Source of the DNA: Adiantum capillus-veneris
Taxonomy: Eukaryota; Streptophyta; Polypodiopsida; Polypodiales; Pteridaceae
Length of the DNA: 64,000 nt
Direction of reading: 5' to 3'
Assembly (NCBI GenBank): GCA_014529385.2
Contig: CM043961.1
Location: 13,435,978-13,499,977, forward strand
In this document: piece after piece, positions 45,637 to 55,784 of the stretch
Numbering within the stretch: position 1 is the stretch's first letter
How the letters are laid out: every line of letters begins with the position of its first letter
Program-made: the position numbers and the translations under genes
Notes under the pieces: generated by a model
Told to the model about the DNA's origin: nothing
What the model saw: only the letters and a program-made list of their open reading frames with translations
The model's database searches: none

Positions 45637-46943
45637 TTACAATAGGAGGGTGCCCAGTCTCGTAACATCCATCCCACCTGGGATAGCAACTGTCCTCAGT
45701 TGCTCAATAGAGATATCAAATGGACCGTGAGTGATGGAAACTGTGGAGAAGGTCTGGGAGGTTGCGATTGAACTTTTCAGGCATCCATTTGGCATCCTCT
45801 CTAGGGTGGCCCTTGAAAGTCCAAAGGTAACGATTATAAACCATACCAATGCGTGTAGTGGTGGTCTCGTGATCAACTATTTTGTCAGGGATGAGGTTCT
45901 CTTCTTGGTCTATAAGTGAAGGTGGGTCTGCATAAATGTGATGTGTAGGTAGGGGTCCTTTGAATGGTCTTAAAAGACTAATGTGAAATGCATTGTGAAT
46001 GTGCCAATGTATAGGTAGGTCTAAATGGAAAGAAACATCATTAATGATAACTGAAATTTAAAAGGTCCATAAAAACAAGGAGCAAGCTTAAGAAAGACAT
46101 TTGTATCAACACTTTTGATCCTTCATTTTTCAATGCGAAGTAGAACATAATCACATTCTTTGAATTGGTGTGCCTTGTGATGCTTGTTAGCATGCTTAGT
46201 GTAAAGTTCTTGTGAGTGTTTAATGGCAGAACACACACTTGCACAAACATCATGAAAGTCATCAGTGAAATCATCAGCGACAGGCACAATATTGGAAATA
46301 CTTGAAGCAGGAGTAGGAAGAGAGTGACCATATACAACTTATAATGGAGATTTACCCATGGTAGTGTGAGAGGTGTTGTTATATGCAAATTGTAGAATAT
46401 GCTGGGAATCATCCTATTTCTTAGGTTGAGAAGAAACATAAGCCTTTAACAAATCAATGATAGTGCGATTGGTGACTTTGGTTTGACCATTAGATTCATG
46501 ATGGAATGCATAAGTGAAGTAAAGTGTAGTGCCAAGATTTTCAAACACAGTAGTCCAAAAAGCACTACAGAATTTTGAATGATTGCGATAAAAAATAATG
46601 ATTTTTAGGTAAACCATGATGTGGAAAAACAGTCTTAAGAAACAAAAGTGCAGCTTGGTGTGCTGTGAGTATTTTCTTACAAGGAATGAAATACGCTTAT
46701 TTAGAAAAACGATCAATAACATTCCAAATCATGCCATGCTTGTGCACTGTGAGTGGGCAACCAATAACAAAATCCATTGAAATGTGTTCCTATGGTCTTT
46801 TAGGAATGGGAAGAGGGTGTAAAAGGCCCAATTTCTTACCTGTTGCTGCTTTGATCTTTTGGCAAATCAAACAAGTTGAAACATACTGTTTAACATCAAT
46901 TCCCATAGTAGGCCAATAGTAATCACGACATAAATTTTAAAAA
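45637..46943 (-). pseudogene. GYP2 integrase core and C-terminal tail
   Basis: Visible pieces are VKQYVSTCLICQKIK (zinc head end), HISMDFVIGCP (first catalytic Asp), FYRNHSKFCSAFW (where the usual D-R-D is degraded to Y-R-N), HHESNGQTKVTNRTI (Glu of the triad replaced by Lys), and a tail with NAFHISLL and HPREDAKWMPEKF. Frames change several times. Two of the three acidic active-site positions look lost. Confidence 0.8.
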
Positions 46944-47135
46944 TGTTGGGGTATAAAGCCCAATGTGGTCGCCCAGGTAAGTGGGCGGGCCGCCAGGTAT
47001 GTACACATATTCTTTTGTAAAAACCTAATAAGAACTCACTATGCTCTACACATTACAGTAGAGCGAGTTCACCATATCGTCGTGCTCTTCTTCTCGCACT
47101 CTCTCTCGCGTCGTACTTTCGCTCGTACTCCTTCA
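46944..47135 (+). repeat. COP1 5' LTR
   Basis: 192 bp, pairs with 52297-52488. Confidence 0.96.
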
Positions 47136-47137
47136 AC

Positions 47138-47151
47138 TGGTATCAGAGCTC
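47138..47151 (+). promoter_or_regulatory. COP1 primer-binding site, initiator Met tRNA type
   Basis: TGGTATCAGAGCTC two bases after the LTR, complementary to the initiator tRNA-Met 3' end. Confidence 0.93.
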
Positions 47152-48233
47152 AGATCGAGGCTCGGGGCAGCATTTGCAGGTAGCCAGAGTCACCTGCTCA
47201 GATTGGAGCGAGATTCGACAAGCGAAGACACGGCCCCAAATGCTGTGGCAAAACTCGAAGGGCCTGATGTTCTCATAATTTCATTCTGAGGTCATCTCGG
47301 CCACCGTTCGGCTTCGACAAAGTTCTGCGTATGCCATTTTCGACTACGTGGTCTCGACGGGTGCATATCCGACTCTGCAAATTTGGGGTTTCGGCCTACG
47401 ACTGCAAGTGTTGAGGATATCTACACTTCCAGAGTGCTGATTTGTGACTGTCTACACAACAAAGGACGGCTCACAGTTCTTGGAGGCGTGTCACATACGA
47501 CACGGGCGCACCTACACACAGACTGTAGGCGACATCCACTAGTTCATCAGGTAGCTTGTGTTTGCTGCTTGATATTCCAGATTTCATCCTGACATTACAG
47601 GTACTTCCACATGGGATGTATTGTCAGAGATGATGTATGTCTGTTGAGGGTTTGCTGGCTGTGAGTCACACAGCAAACAACCACCGCAGCGGTTACAACA
47701 TACAATGGGAAATTTGTGGATGTATGACTTTGTGGGAAGTCTATGTACTGTCAGATTTACTGCAGCCTTTGTTGAGGGTCGAGTGAGGTTTTATTGAGCT
47801 GGGGGATTCTCGAATGTTGAGATCCTTTCGATGATACAGGTCTTGGAGCGATCCCTCGAGCACCCTTAGATAGACAGCTAGGATGTATTGACTGTGAGTT
47901 AGACAGTTGGGATTGCATCTTTACTTTACTGCCGTTGAGGCATTGTCACAGTCTATGCTTACAGGACAGTGACAGGACAGTGAGAGACAGTACAGGTGCA
48001 TGACAGGTTTACCCACAGCTTACAGTGTTAGAGAGATAGTGGTTTTTTGAGCTGTTTTTGGTTTGTTTTTGAGTACACCAGAGCCATTTTACAAAGGAGG
48101 CTCTGCCGAAATTTCTGCAGAATTTGAAGCTTTCTTGGTTCATTTGATAGGTTGATATTGGTTCAGAGGTCAGTTTACAGGGGAAACTCTGCCGAATTTT
48201 TCCCAGGAAAGTAAACTACTGTGAAGCGTAGCT
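47152..48233 (+). other. COP1 untranslated leader
   Basis: About 1.1 kb between primer site and gag start without a supported ORF. Long for a copia leader. Confidence 0.6.
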
Positions 48234-49229
48234 ATGGTTGGATCACAGGACACTGCTCTTTACAATATCAGGAAGCTGGATGGAACCAATTTCCCATTGT
48301 GGAAGAAGCAGATTTGGCACGTGTTGGTACAAAAGAAGCAGATAAAACCTATAAAGCTCAAGGGGATAAAACTAGAAGATATGGACGAAGATGAATGGAG
48401 CGAAATGGATGAATTGGCACTTTCTACCATTATGCTGACTTTGGCAGAAAGCGTTTAGTTCAATGTAGCAGACGAGATGTCGGCTTATGAAGCATGGACA
48501 AAGCTGAGTGATCTTTATGAGAAGCAGAGTGCAGCTTCATAGGTATACTGGCTTAAGAAGCTTGTTGACTTGAAGATGAAAGAAGGGACACCTATGTCCA
48601 ATCATCTGAATGAATTCAACACCATCTACAGTCAGTTGTCAGCTCAAGGTGTCAAGTTTGATGAACCTGTTAGAGCTATGTTCTTGTTGATCACATTGCC
48701 GAAAAGTTGGGACACTTTTCGCATAGCTTTGAGTAATTCTGCACCTCCAGATGGTTTGACCATAGCAGGTGTAGAAGGCAGTCTGCTTACTAAAGAAACC
48801 AACAGAAAGACAATGGACAAAGGCAAAGGAACAACCTTAGTTGTCAGGGGAAGGACCAAAGAAAAGTACAAAGGTGGAAAGAGGGATCAGTCTCGTAGCA
48901 AGTTCCGCAGTGCTAAAGGCAAGAGTGACATAGAATGCTACCATTGTGGCAAGAAGGGTCACATGAAAAGAGACCGCAGAGAATGGAAAGCAGAAAAAGG
49001 CAAAGAGAAAGCAGAAGACCATGGTGAGAAAAACAAGTCCTTAGTGAAGATTCAAGAAATAAATGTGACAAACACTGTTGCAGAGGATGACAGTCTAGGG
49101 TCAGGAGATATCTACTTCTTGAAAAATACAATGGACTCAGCTCTTCTTACAGCATCTGATGGAAATGCACTGAGTGACTGGATTATAGACTCAGGGGCAT
49201 CACTTCATGTGTCTCCAAACAAGGAGTGA
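48234..49229 (+). pseudogene. COP1 gag and start of protease
   Basis: The ATG at 48234 gives YNIRKLDGTNFPLWKKQIWH, the standard copia gag start. In-frame TAGs follow after LTLAESV (about 48457) and at about 48540. The rest includes LITLPKSWDTFRIALSNS and the knuckle CYHCGKKGHMKRDRREW, where the last Cys of CCHC has become Arg. WIIDSGASLHVSP near 49180-49220 is the protease active site (DSGA intact), followed by a TGA. Confidence 0.92.
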
Positions 49230-49241
49230 TTTACCTCTTAT

Positions 49242-50196
49242 GTGACCACTAAAGATCATGTTCGGCTAGGCAATGGGCAGACATGTGAGATCTTAGGTGT
49301 TGGAGATGTTCAATTGAAGTTTCAGAATGGCTCTTCTTTCACGGTGAAAAATGTGAGACATGTTCCCGCAATTACAAAGAGCTTGATCAGCACATGTTTA
49401 CTTGATGATGCTGGCTACGTCACCACTTTTGGAGTGAACATGTGGAAGATATCCAAGGGTTCTATGACAGTAGCACATGGAGTAAAGTCTGGAGGGCTTT
49501 ACATGATTTATGTATCAAATGTCTCTAAAAATGTAATCAATGTAACCGAGCAGCCGAACGTTTCTTTGTGGCATAGCCGGTTAGGACATATGTCCAAGAA
49601 GGGAATGGAAATCTTGTCTCGTTCTGGTTATTTGCCTAGCTTGTCATTTAATGATTTTGAATTTTGTGAACATTGTCTGTATGCTAAGCAAACACAGCAG
49701 CCACATAAGCATAGAAGCAGTAGAAGAGATACACAGTTGGCACTTGTTCATAGTGATTTGTGTGGACCTATGCCTAACCTATCTCTAGGGGGAGCTTCTT
49801 ACTTTATGACATTTATAGATGATTACTCAAGGAAAGTATGGGTTTACTTTCTCAAGCACAAGGATGAAGCGTTTAGTGTTTTCAAAATGTTTGTGACACT
49901 TGTGGAGAATCAGAGTGGCAAGAAGCTTAAATGCTTACGCACTGACAATGGTGGAGAGTATGTTTCAAAGGCCTTTCAGGACTTTTGTGAGTCAAAATGT
50001 ATAAAACGTGAACTTACTCCTCCTTACAATCCTCCTCAAAATGGTGTTGCTGAGAGAATGAATAGGACCATACAAGAGAAGGTTTGAAGTATGTTGTCTA
50101 ATGCACAACTGCCAAATGGGTTTTGGGCTGAAGCTGTATCAACAGGTGTTCATCTTATAAATAGATCTCCTAGTAAGGTTTTGCAGAAGGATTCAG
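49242..50196 (+). pseudogene. COP1 integrase
   Basis: Continues the polyprotein. Visible are the zinc head (LWHSRLGHMSKKGM, FCEHCLYAKQ), first Asp (HSDLCGPMPN), second Asp (LRTDNGGEY) and Glu (NPPQNGVAERMNRTI), so the D-D-E triad is intact. A TGA interrupts at about 50086 and a frameshift follows near 50200. Confidence 0.93.
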
Positions 50197-50197
50197 T

Positions 50198-51339
50198 GTG
50201 GCAGAGATGGTATGGTCAGGCAAAATGCCCTCATACAAGAATCTCAAAGTTTTTGGCTATGAGGCATATACTCATGTTCCAAAGGAATTTAGGAACAAAC
50301 TTGAGCCAAAGAGTAGAAAGTGCATCTTTCTAGGCTATGGTAATTCTGGTGAGATGGGGTACAGACTTTGGGATCCCGAATCTAGAAAGGTTATCCGCAG
50401 CAATGATGTTCACTTTAATGAAGCCAAATATCATTCTAAACCAGAGAGGGTTGAGGAGATTAGAAGAGTTTTCTTCCAAGAAGATGGACCTGCACGTGCA
50501 AGACAAAATGTCAGGGCTCAAGAGGAGCAAGGAAAGGATACAGTGGAACCACAGGTTGTGGCTGAGCCTGAGCCACCTATTGTGCGTAGATTTGGACGTA
50601 TCACACGACCTCATGATAGGTTTGTTCCATCTATGAACTATGTCATGTTGACTGATTGCAATGAGCCTTCATGTTACAAGGAAGCAGTGCAAATGAAGGA
50701 CTCCGGGAATTGGCAATTGGCCATGCAGTCAGAGATGACAGCTCTGCATAAAAACCAGACATGGAAGCTAGTTAAATTACCACAGGGCAAAAAGGCTCTA
50801 CCTTGTAAATGGGTTTAGAGGTATAAGATCACCGCTCATGATAGTCAGCCAAAGTACAAAGCAAGGCTTGTTGCCAAGGGCTTTAAGCAAGAACAAGGCA
50901 TTGACTTTGATGAAGTCTTCTCTCCGGTGGTCAAGATGACTACATTGAGATGCTTTCTTGCATTGGTTGCCATATTAGATTTGGTGTTGCACCAAATGGA
51001 TGTCAAGACAGCGTTCTTGCATGGTGATTTAGATGTGGAAATTTACATGCAGCAGCCAGAAGGGTTTGTTGAGAAAGGCAAGGAAGATTTGGTATGCCAG
51101 TTTTGTTAAAGAGTCTTTATGGCTTAAAACAATCACCGAGGGCATGGTACCATAAGTTCCACAAGTTTATGCTTTCTCAAGGCTACAAACGTAGTGAGTT
51201 CGATCACTGTCTATATACAAAGAAGGCTAAGGATCGCAGTTGGCTGATCCTTATTTTGTATGTGGATGACATGTTGATTGCTGGCAAGCACTTGGAAGAA
51301 ATTTCAGCTTTGAAGTCAAAGATGGCAAAATCGTTTTGA
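50198..51339 (+). pseudogene. COP1 reverse transcriptase
   Basis: After the integrase C-terminus (NLKVFGYEAYTHVPKEFRNK), the RT reads [40 protein letters not shown] and SLYGLKQSPRAWY, with the catalytic YVDDM near 51260. A TAG at about 50816 and frameshifts near 51100 and 51335 break the frame. Confidence 0.93.
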
Positions 51340-51340
51340 C

Positions 51341-52219
51341 ATGAAAGACATGGGTGAGGCAAGTCATATACTTGGTATGCGCATTGAGAGAGACAGATCA
51401 AAGAAGTTGATTTGGTTATCTCAAACAGAGTATATTGACAAGGTTTTGCAACGTTTCAATATGGAGAAGGGAAAGGTATTGAGTGTTCCATTGCCACCAT
51501 ATGTGAAACTTAGCAAACAAGATTGTCCTGTGTCTGAGGAAGAACAGACTGAAATGGATAAGATTCCATATGCGTCTGCAGTGGGTAGTTTAATGTATGC
51601 AATGATTGCTACTCGCCTAGACATTGCATTTGCAGTGGGAGTAGTAAGTCGATACATGTCAAACCCAGGCAAGAAACATTGGGAGGTAGTGAAAGGAATA
51701 TTGAGATACCTGAAAGCTACAAAGAGTATGCGCATATGCTATGGGAGTCAGGAGCTAAGTGTAAAGGGTTTTACAGACTCAGATTATGCAGGTGACTTAG
51801 ACAACCAAAGGTCTACGTCAGGGTATGTCTTTACATTGGCTGGTGGAGCAGTATCATGGCGTTCTAGATTACAAGATTGTGTTACTCAGTCTACTACAAA
51901 GGCTGAATATGTTGCAGCATCAGAGGCATGCAAAGAATCGATTTGGCTTAATCAACTAGTAACAGATTTGGGAATAAAAAAAGAGATGCCTGTGTTATAT
52001 TGTGATAGTCAGAGTGCTATACAATTGGCTCGCAATCCAGTTTATCACTCAAAGACAAAGCATGTGGATGTGAAGTATCATTTCATCAGGGAAATGCTCG
52101 AGGATAAGCAAATTCAGCATGTCAAAGTTCACACCACAGAAAATCCTGCTGATCTACTTACAAAAGGACTTCCCTCAGAGAGCTTTGCGCATTTTCGCAA
52201 GCAGTTAGGTGTAGGGTAG
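51341..52219 (+). pseudogene. COP1 RT C-terminus and RNase H
   Basis: Open for 292 codons to the natural end. It contains MGEASHILGMRIERDRSKKL, AVGSLMYAMIATRLDIAFAV, and RNase H motifs FTDSDYAGD, QSTTKAEYVAASEA and LYCDSQSAIQLARNP, ending with NPADLLTKGLPSE. This is the best-preserved segment of the element. Confidence 0.93.
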
Positions 52220-52285
52220 TACATCACTTCTCTACATCTCTTGTATATTAGCTTGTCTCACACTTAAAGTACCACATTGGACTTT

Positions 52286-52296
52286 AAGTGGGAGGT
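52286..52296 (+). promoter_or_regulatory. COP1 polypurine tract
   Basis: AAGTGGGAGGT directly before the 3' LTR. Confidence 0.8.
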
Positions 52297-52488
52297 TGTT
52301 GGGGTATAAAGCCCAATGTTGTCGCCTAGGTAAGTGGGCGGGCCGCCAGGTATGTACACATATTCTTTTGTAAAAACCTAATAAGAACTCACTATGCTCT
52401 ACACATTACAGTAGAGCGAGTTCACCATATCGTCGTGCTCTTCTTCTCGCACTCTCTTTCGCGTCGCACTTCCGCTTGTACTCCTTCA
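52297..52488 (+). repeat. COP1 3' LTR
   Basis: 192 bp. The six differences from the 5' LTR are five transitions and one transversion. Confidence 0.96.
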
Positions 52489-53202
52489 GAAAATTTGCAG
52501 GAAATCCTCTATGTCCAGCATAGGGTTCAATAATTAATGTACGAAAAGGTTTAGTCACACACAATTTTTGTTTGAAATAAAGAAATTTTTCTTGAATAAT
52601 GTATTCAAGAAATGTGTGTATAGAATTGTCAAGCATATGCAACCATGTCGTTTTGAAGTCATCATCATGTGCATAAGTGTCAAGCATAGTGTCGAATGAA
52701 GGTCCCGTAATGGTTGATAGATTATTAAGTGAGGGTCTTCTACTCAAAGCATCAGCTACAACATTTTCTTTACCAGGATGGTATTGAATGTTGGGCTAAA
52801 AACTTTGAATAAAAGCGGCCCACTTAATATGTCTATCATCTATTAAGGGTTGAGAAAGTAAATATTTGATACTTTGTTGAGATCAATTTTAACGATCAAG
52901 TCAGTACCCATTACATAATGTTTCTAGATTGCATGTACCACAACACTCAATTATTTATCATAAGTACTAAACTTGGTTTCAGAAGGTTTACGACTTTCAA
53001 AAGCAAGTGGATGGTTATCTTGCATAAGGACTGCACCAATACCTTTTCCACTAGCATCAGTGACAACGACAAAGAACGGTCTTTCAAAATCACACAGTTG
53101 CAATACAAGTGCATTAGTCAAAGCATGTTTAAGTGCATCAAATGAGATTTCTTGTAAATCAATCCATTCATAAGGCGTGTTCTTCTTCAACAAGAGAGTC
53201 AA
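52489..53202 (-). pseudogene. GYP2 RNase H and integrase head
   Basis: FFVVVTDASGKGIGAVLMQD and LAFESRKPSETKFSTYDK (53202-52951) are RNase H. LSRRPSLNNLSTI and the integrase zinc-head start PYAGHRGFPANF (to about 52495) follow after frame breaks. The text stops where COP1 begins. Confidence 0.85.
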
Positions 53203-53827
53203 ATAATGTGACTTGTAAGCAAAGTTACAAACAAATTTCTTGTAATAGCTACAAAGACCGATGAAAGAATGTAGTTCATGCAGTTTTTGGGTCTAGGCCA
53301 TGACTGAATGGCTTCAATTTTCTTGGGGTTTACACGTATTCCCTTACCCGATACAATGTGTCCCAAATATTCAATTTCAGATTGGAAAAATGAACTCTTT
53401 CTAGGATTCAAGTACAAGTGCAAGCAGATCAAATACACGTGTTAAAGTGCTTTTTTATGCTCTTTTTCAGATTTATTGAATACCAGATGTCATTAAAAAA
53501 TACAATCACAAAATCTTGATGGTCAATAAAAATTCTACTAATTATGCGTGTGAATGTGGCTGGTGCATTTGTCAAACCAAATGGCATGACAAGAAATTCA
53601 TAGTGCCCCGTTTGTGTTCTGAAAGCAGTTTTATAGACATCATGTTCAAACATTTTGACTTGATGATACCCTGATTTAAGGTCAATTTTGCTAAAGATGT
53701 TTGCTCCTTTCAGTTTTTCTAACAGATCATCCACTCTAGGAATAGGAAACCTATTCTTAATGGTGATCTTGTTTAAAGCCCTGTAGTCAATACACGTATA
53801 AAAGGTTTCCATTTTTCTTCTTGACAA
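53199..53827 (-). pseudogene. GYP2 reverse transcriptase
   Basis: [40 protein letters not shown] and [15 protein letters not shown] are intact-looking. The catalytic motif reads FFND instead of FFDD, so a metal-binding Asp is lost. A frame break near 53440 separates the connection part (EIEYLGHIVSGKGIRVNPKK). Confidence 0.9.
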
Positions 53828-54317
53828 GAAGTACTAGAGCTCCGTATGGTGAACTACTAGGTTTGATTAGGCCTCTGCCAAGTACATCAGTGATTTGATT
53901 TTGTATCTCCCTATGTGCTGTTGGATTTACACAATAAGGTGCTCTATAAGGAGGTTCACTACCCGGTATAATATCTATTTTGTGATCTTTTGGGCGCAAA
54001 GATGGAATTCTAGGTGGCAGATCATGCATGAAACAATCTTTAAATTGTGAGAGAACTTTATCGTGTGTAGAGTTGTGTGAAGCTTTAGTTTCAGTAGAAA
54101 TTTGATTTACCAACACTAGATATGTTTTCCCTTGTTTTCGAATTGCTCTTTTGGATTGAGTGTGAGAGAGGAGTGTAAATTTTTGATGTGTTACTGTTAC
54201 TTGGATGGAGAAATTTTTGTTATTATGGGTGAGAGACATAGTATGTGTTTTATAACTAATCAACGGATCAAATTCATGACGAAATGGCATTCCCAAAATC
54301 ATATCAAGACCATGCAA
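53787..54317 (-). pseudogene. GYP2 protease end and RT N-terminus
   Basis: GLDMILGMPF is the C-terminal protease signature of plant gypsy elements. It is followed by a linker, then RIPSLRPKDHKIDIIPGSEP and PYRAPY, typical of the RT N-terminus. Confidence 0.85.
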
Positions 54318-54515
54318 TGGTGCTACCAGAAATGTACGTGCTTGTGTAAATTCACCAATGCAAACTTCAACACTGACTTGGGTTTTACAATTAAAATGTT
54401 GATTATTAAAAATAGTTTTGACCTCTTGTGAGGTGATGAGATTTCAGAGAGAGAGAGAGTTGCTGTGCCAAGCGTGTAGAAATGAAATCGTGGCTACTAT
54501 AATCATCGAATAGAA

Positions 54516-55730
54516 TTATGACACTGACACTTTCACCCTTAACAGAGCCTTGCACTTTAAACAATGTGTGAGGAGATATAGGAGTACCTGGAGATGGTTG
54601 TCATCGTGATCATATTCAGGATCATATTCCTCACCGTAATTAGCTTCCACTTCATTGTCGTCGGGATTAGCATCTTCGATGAGGTTAACAGTAGCACCAT
54701 TGGGGTGGTTGTTGTTCAAGGGTTTTTGGCTTGGATTTCGATTGACTCCATTGGATTGGCCATTGCTCTTAACGGGACCTTTTGGGCACTTGTCGGCATA
54801 GTAACCATACTGAAAGCATTTAAAACACTCACCTTTTTGTTACCATTAGAGTTTTGAGTAGGACGTTGGTTGAAAGAATTTTAATTGCCTCGTTGCTAGG
54901 TGTTGTTGTTGTTGTTGCTATGAGGTTGAGCAGTTGTAGGAGAATTGTCAAATTTGCATCTCTTGAAAAAGGTACGGCTTTGATGTTTGTTTCTATCAGA
55001 GTTAGGAGATAAAGGAGATCTCTTGTTACGGTAAGTATTAGTTGATCAGTGTGAGAGGGTTGTCCACCTTTCTTCTTCTCTGCATTGAGAGACAAACTAA
55101 TAACTTTTGATAGAGAATCTGGTTCGAACATATCTACCTCAACACCCATTCGTAGTGCCCAGCATGATATGTACTTACGCTTCAATTTCCTACGACTAAC
55201 ATGTTCAATAGCTTGCAATTGAATTAAACTGTTCCAAAAACGATCCGTGTAACCTTGTACATCTTCATTCTGACCCTGTCAAATAGATCCCATTGACGTC
55301 GTGCCTTAGCTATGTACTATGTGAGCAAAAATTGAGGTAAAAACACTTTTTTAAATGCATGCCAGATGTGTTGTCTTCTCCCGTGCTATTTGGTGGCATT
55401 CCACCACAATGCAGTGTTGCTAGGGAGATGATTTGATGCACATTTTACCATTTCACATTCGGGGAAGTCTTCATCATGAAAATAGTCATCTAGCTAACTA
55501 ACCCATGCTAGAACCGTGCTAACATCTCTAGTGCCATCAAAATCCTTGAAAGTGAAGGATTTTTTGCTATTTTGTTTTTATTGGGTGCTGGTGTAGATTC
55601 TGTGTGTGCAAAATGCAATAATTTATCTTCAAGCTCTTGCCTTCGCATGCGTTCATCGTGAGAGATTGTTGCAGATTGGCAAGCTGTTCAACAATTGTGG
55701 GTGCTTGTGGAAGGTGTGCCATAATTTCTT
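54516..55730 (-). pseudogene. GYP2 gag with damaged zinc knuckle
   Basis: The start MAHLPQAPTIVEQLANLQQS is near 55720. Capsid text around 55450-55250 (FPECEMVKCASNHLPSNTAL, WWNATK) is broken by frameshifts. The knuckle near 54840-54785 reads CFKCFQYGYYADKCPK, a CCHC whose His has become Tyr. An acidic linker (DANPDDNEVEANYGEEYDPE) leads to the protease. Confidence 0.75.
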
Positions 55731-55784
55731 GCTCTTTTTTCTCTTTTTTGTGTTTTTTTAAATAATTACGCTTAAAAGGGCACC

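Larger units (their letters stand above)
46944..52488 (+). mobile_element. COP1: Ty1/copia (Tnt1-like) element nested in GYP2, inactivated
   Basis: Identical-length 192-bp LTRs (46944-47135 and 52297-52488) start TGTTGGGGTATAAAGCCC and end CTCCTTCA, and differ at six positions by my count (about 3%). The polyprotein order is gag, zinc knuckle, protease, integrase, RT, RNase H, the copia order. Flanks AAAAA (left) and GAAAA (right) are an imperfect candidate for the target duplication. GYP2 integrase text is interrupted exactly here and resumes on the other side. Confidence 0.95.

Noticed and set aside
46944-52488. Active copia element
   Set aside because: Several in-frame stops (about 48457, 48540, 49227, 50086, 50816) and at least three frameshifts exclude a functional polyprotein.
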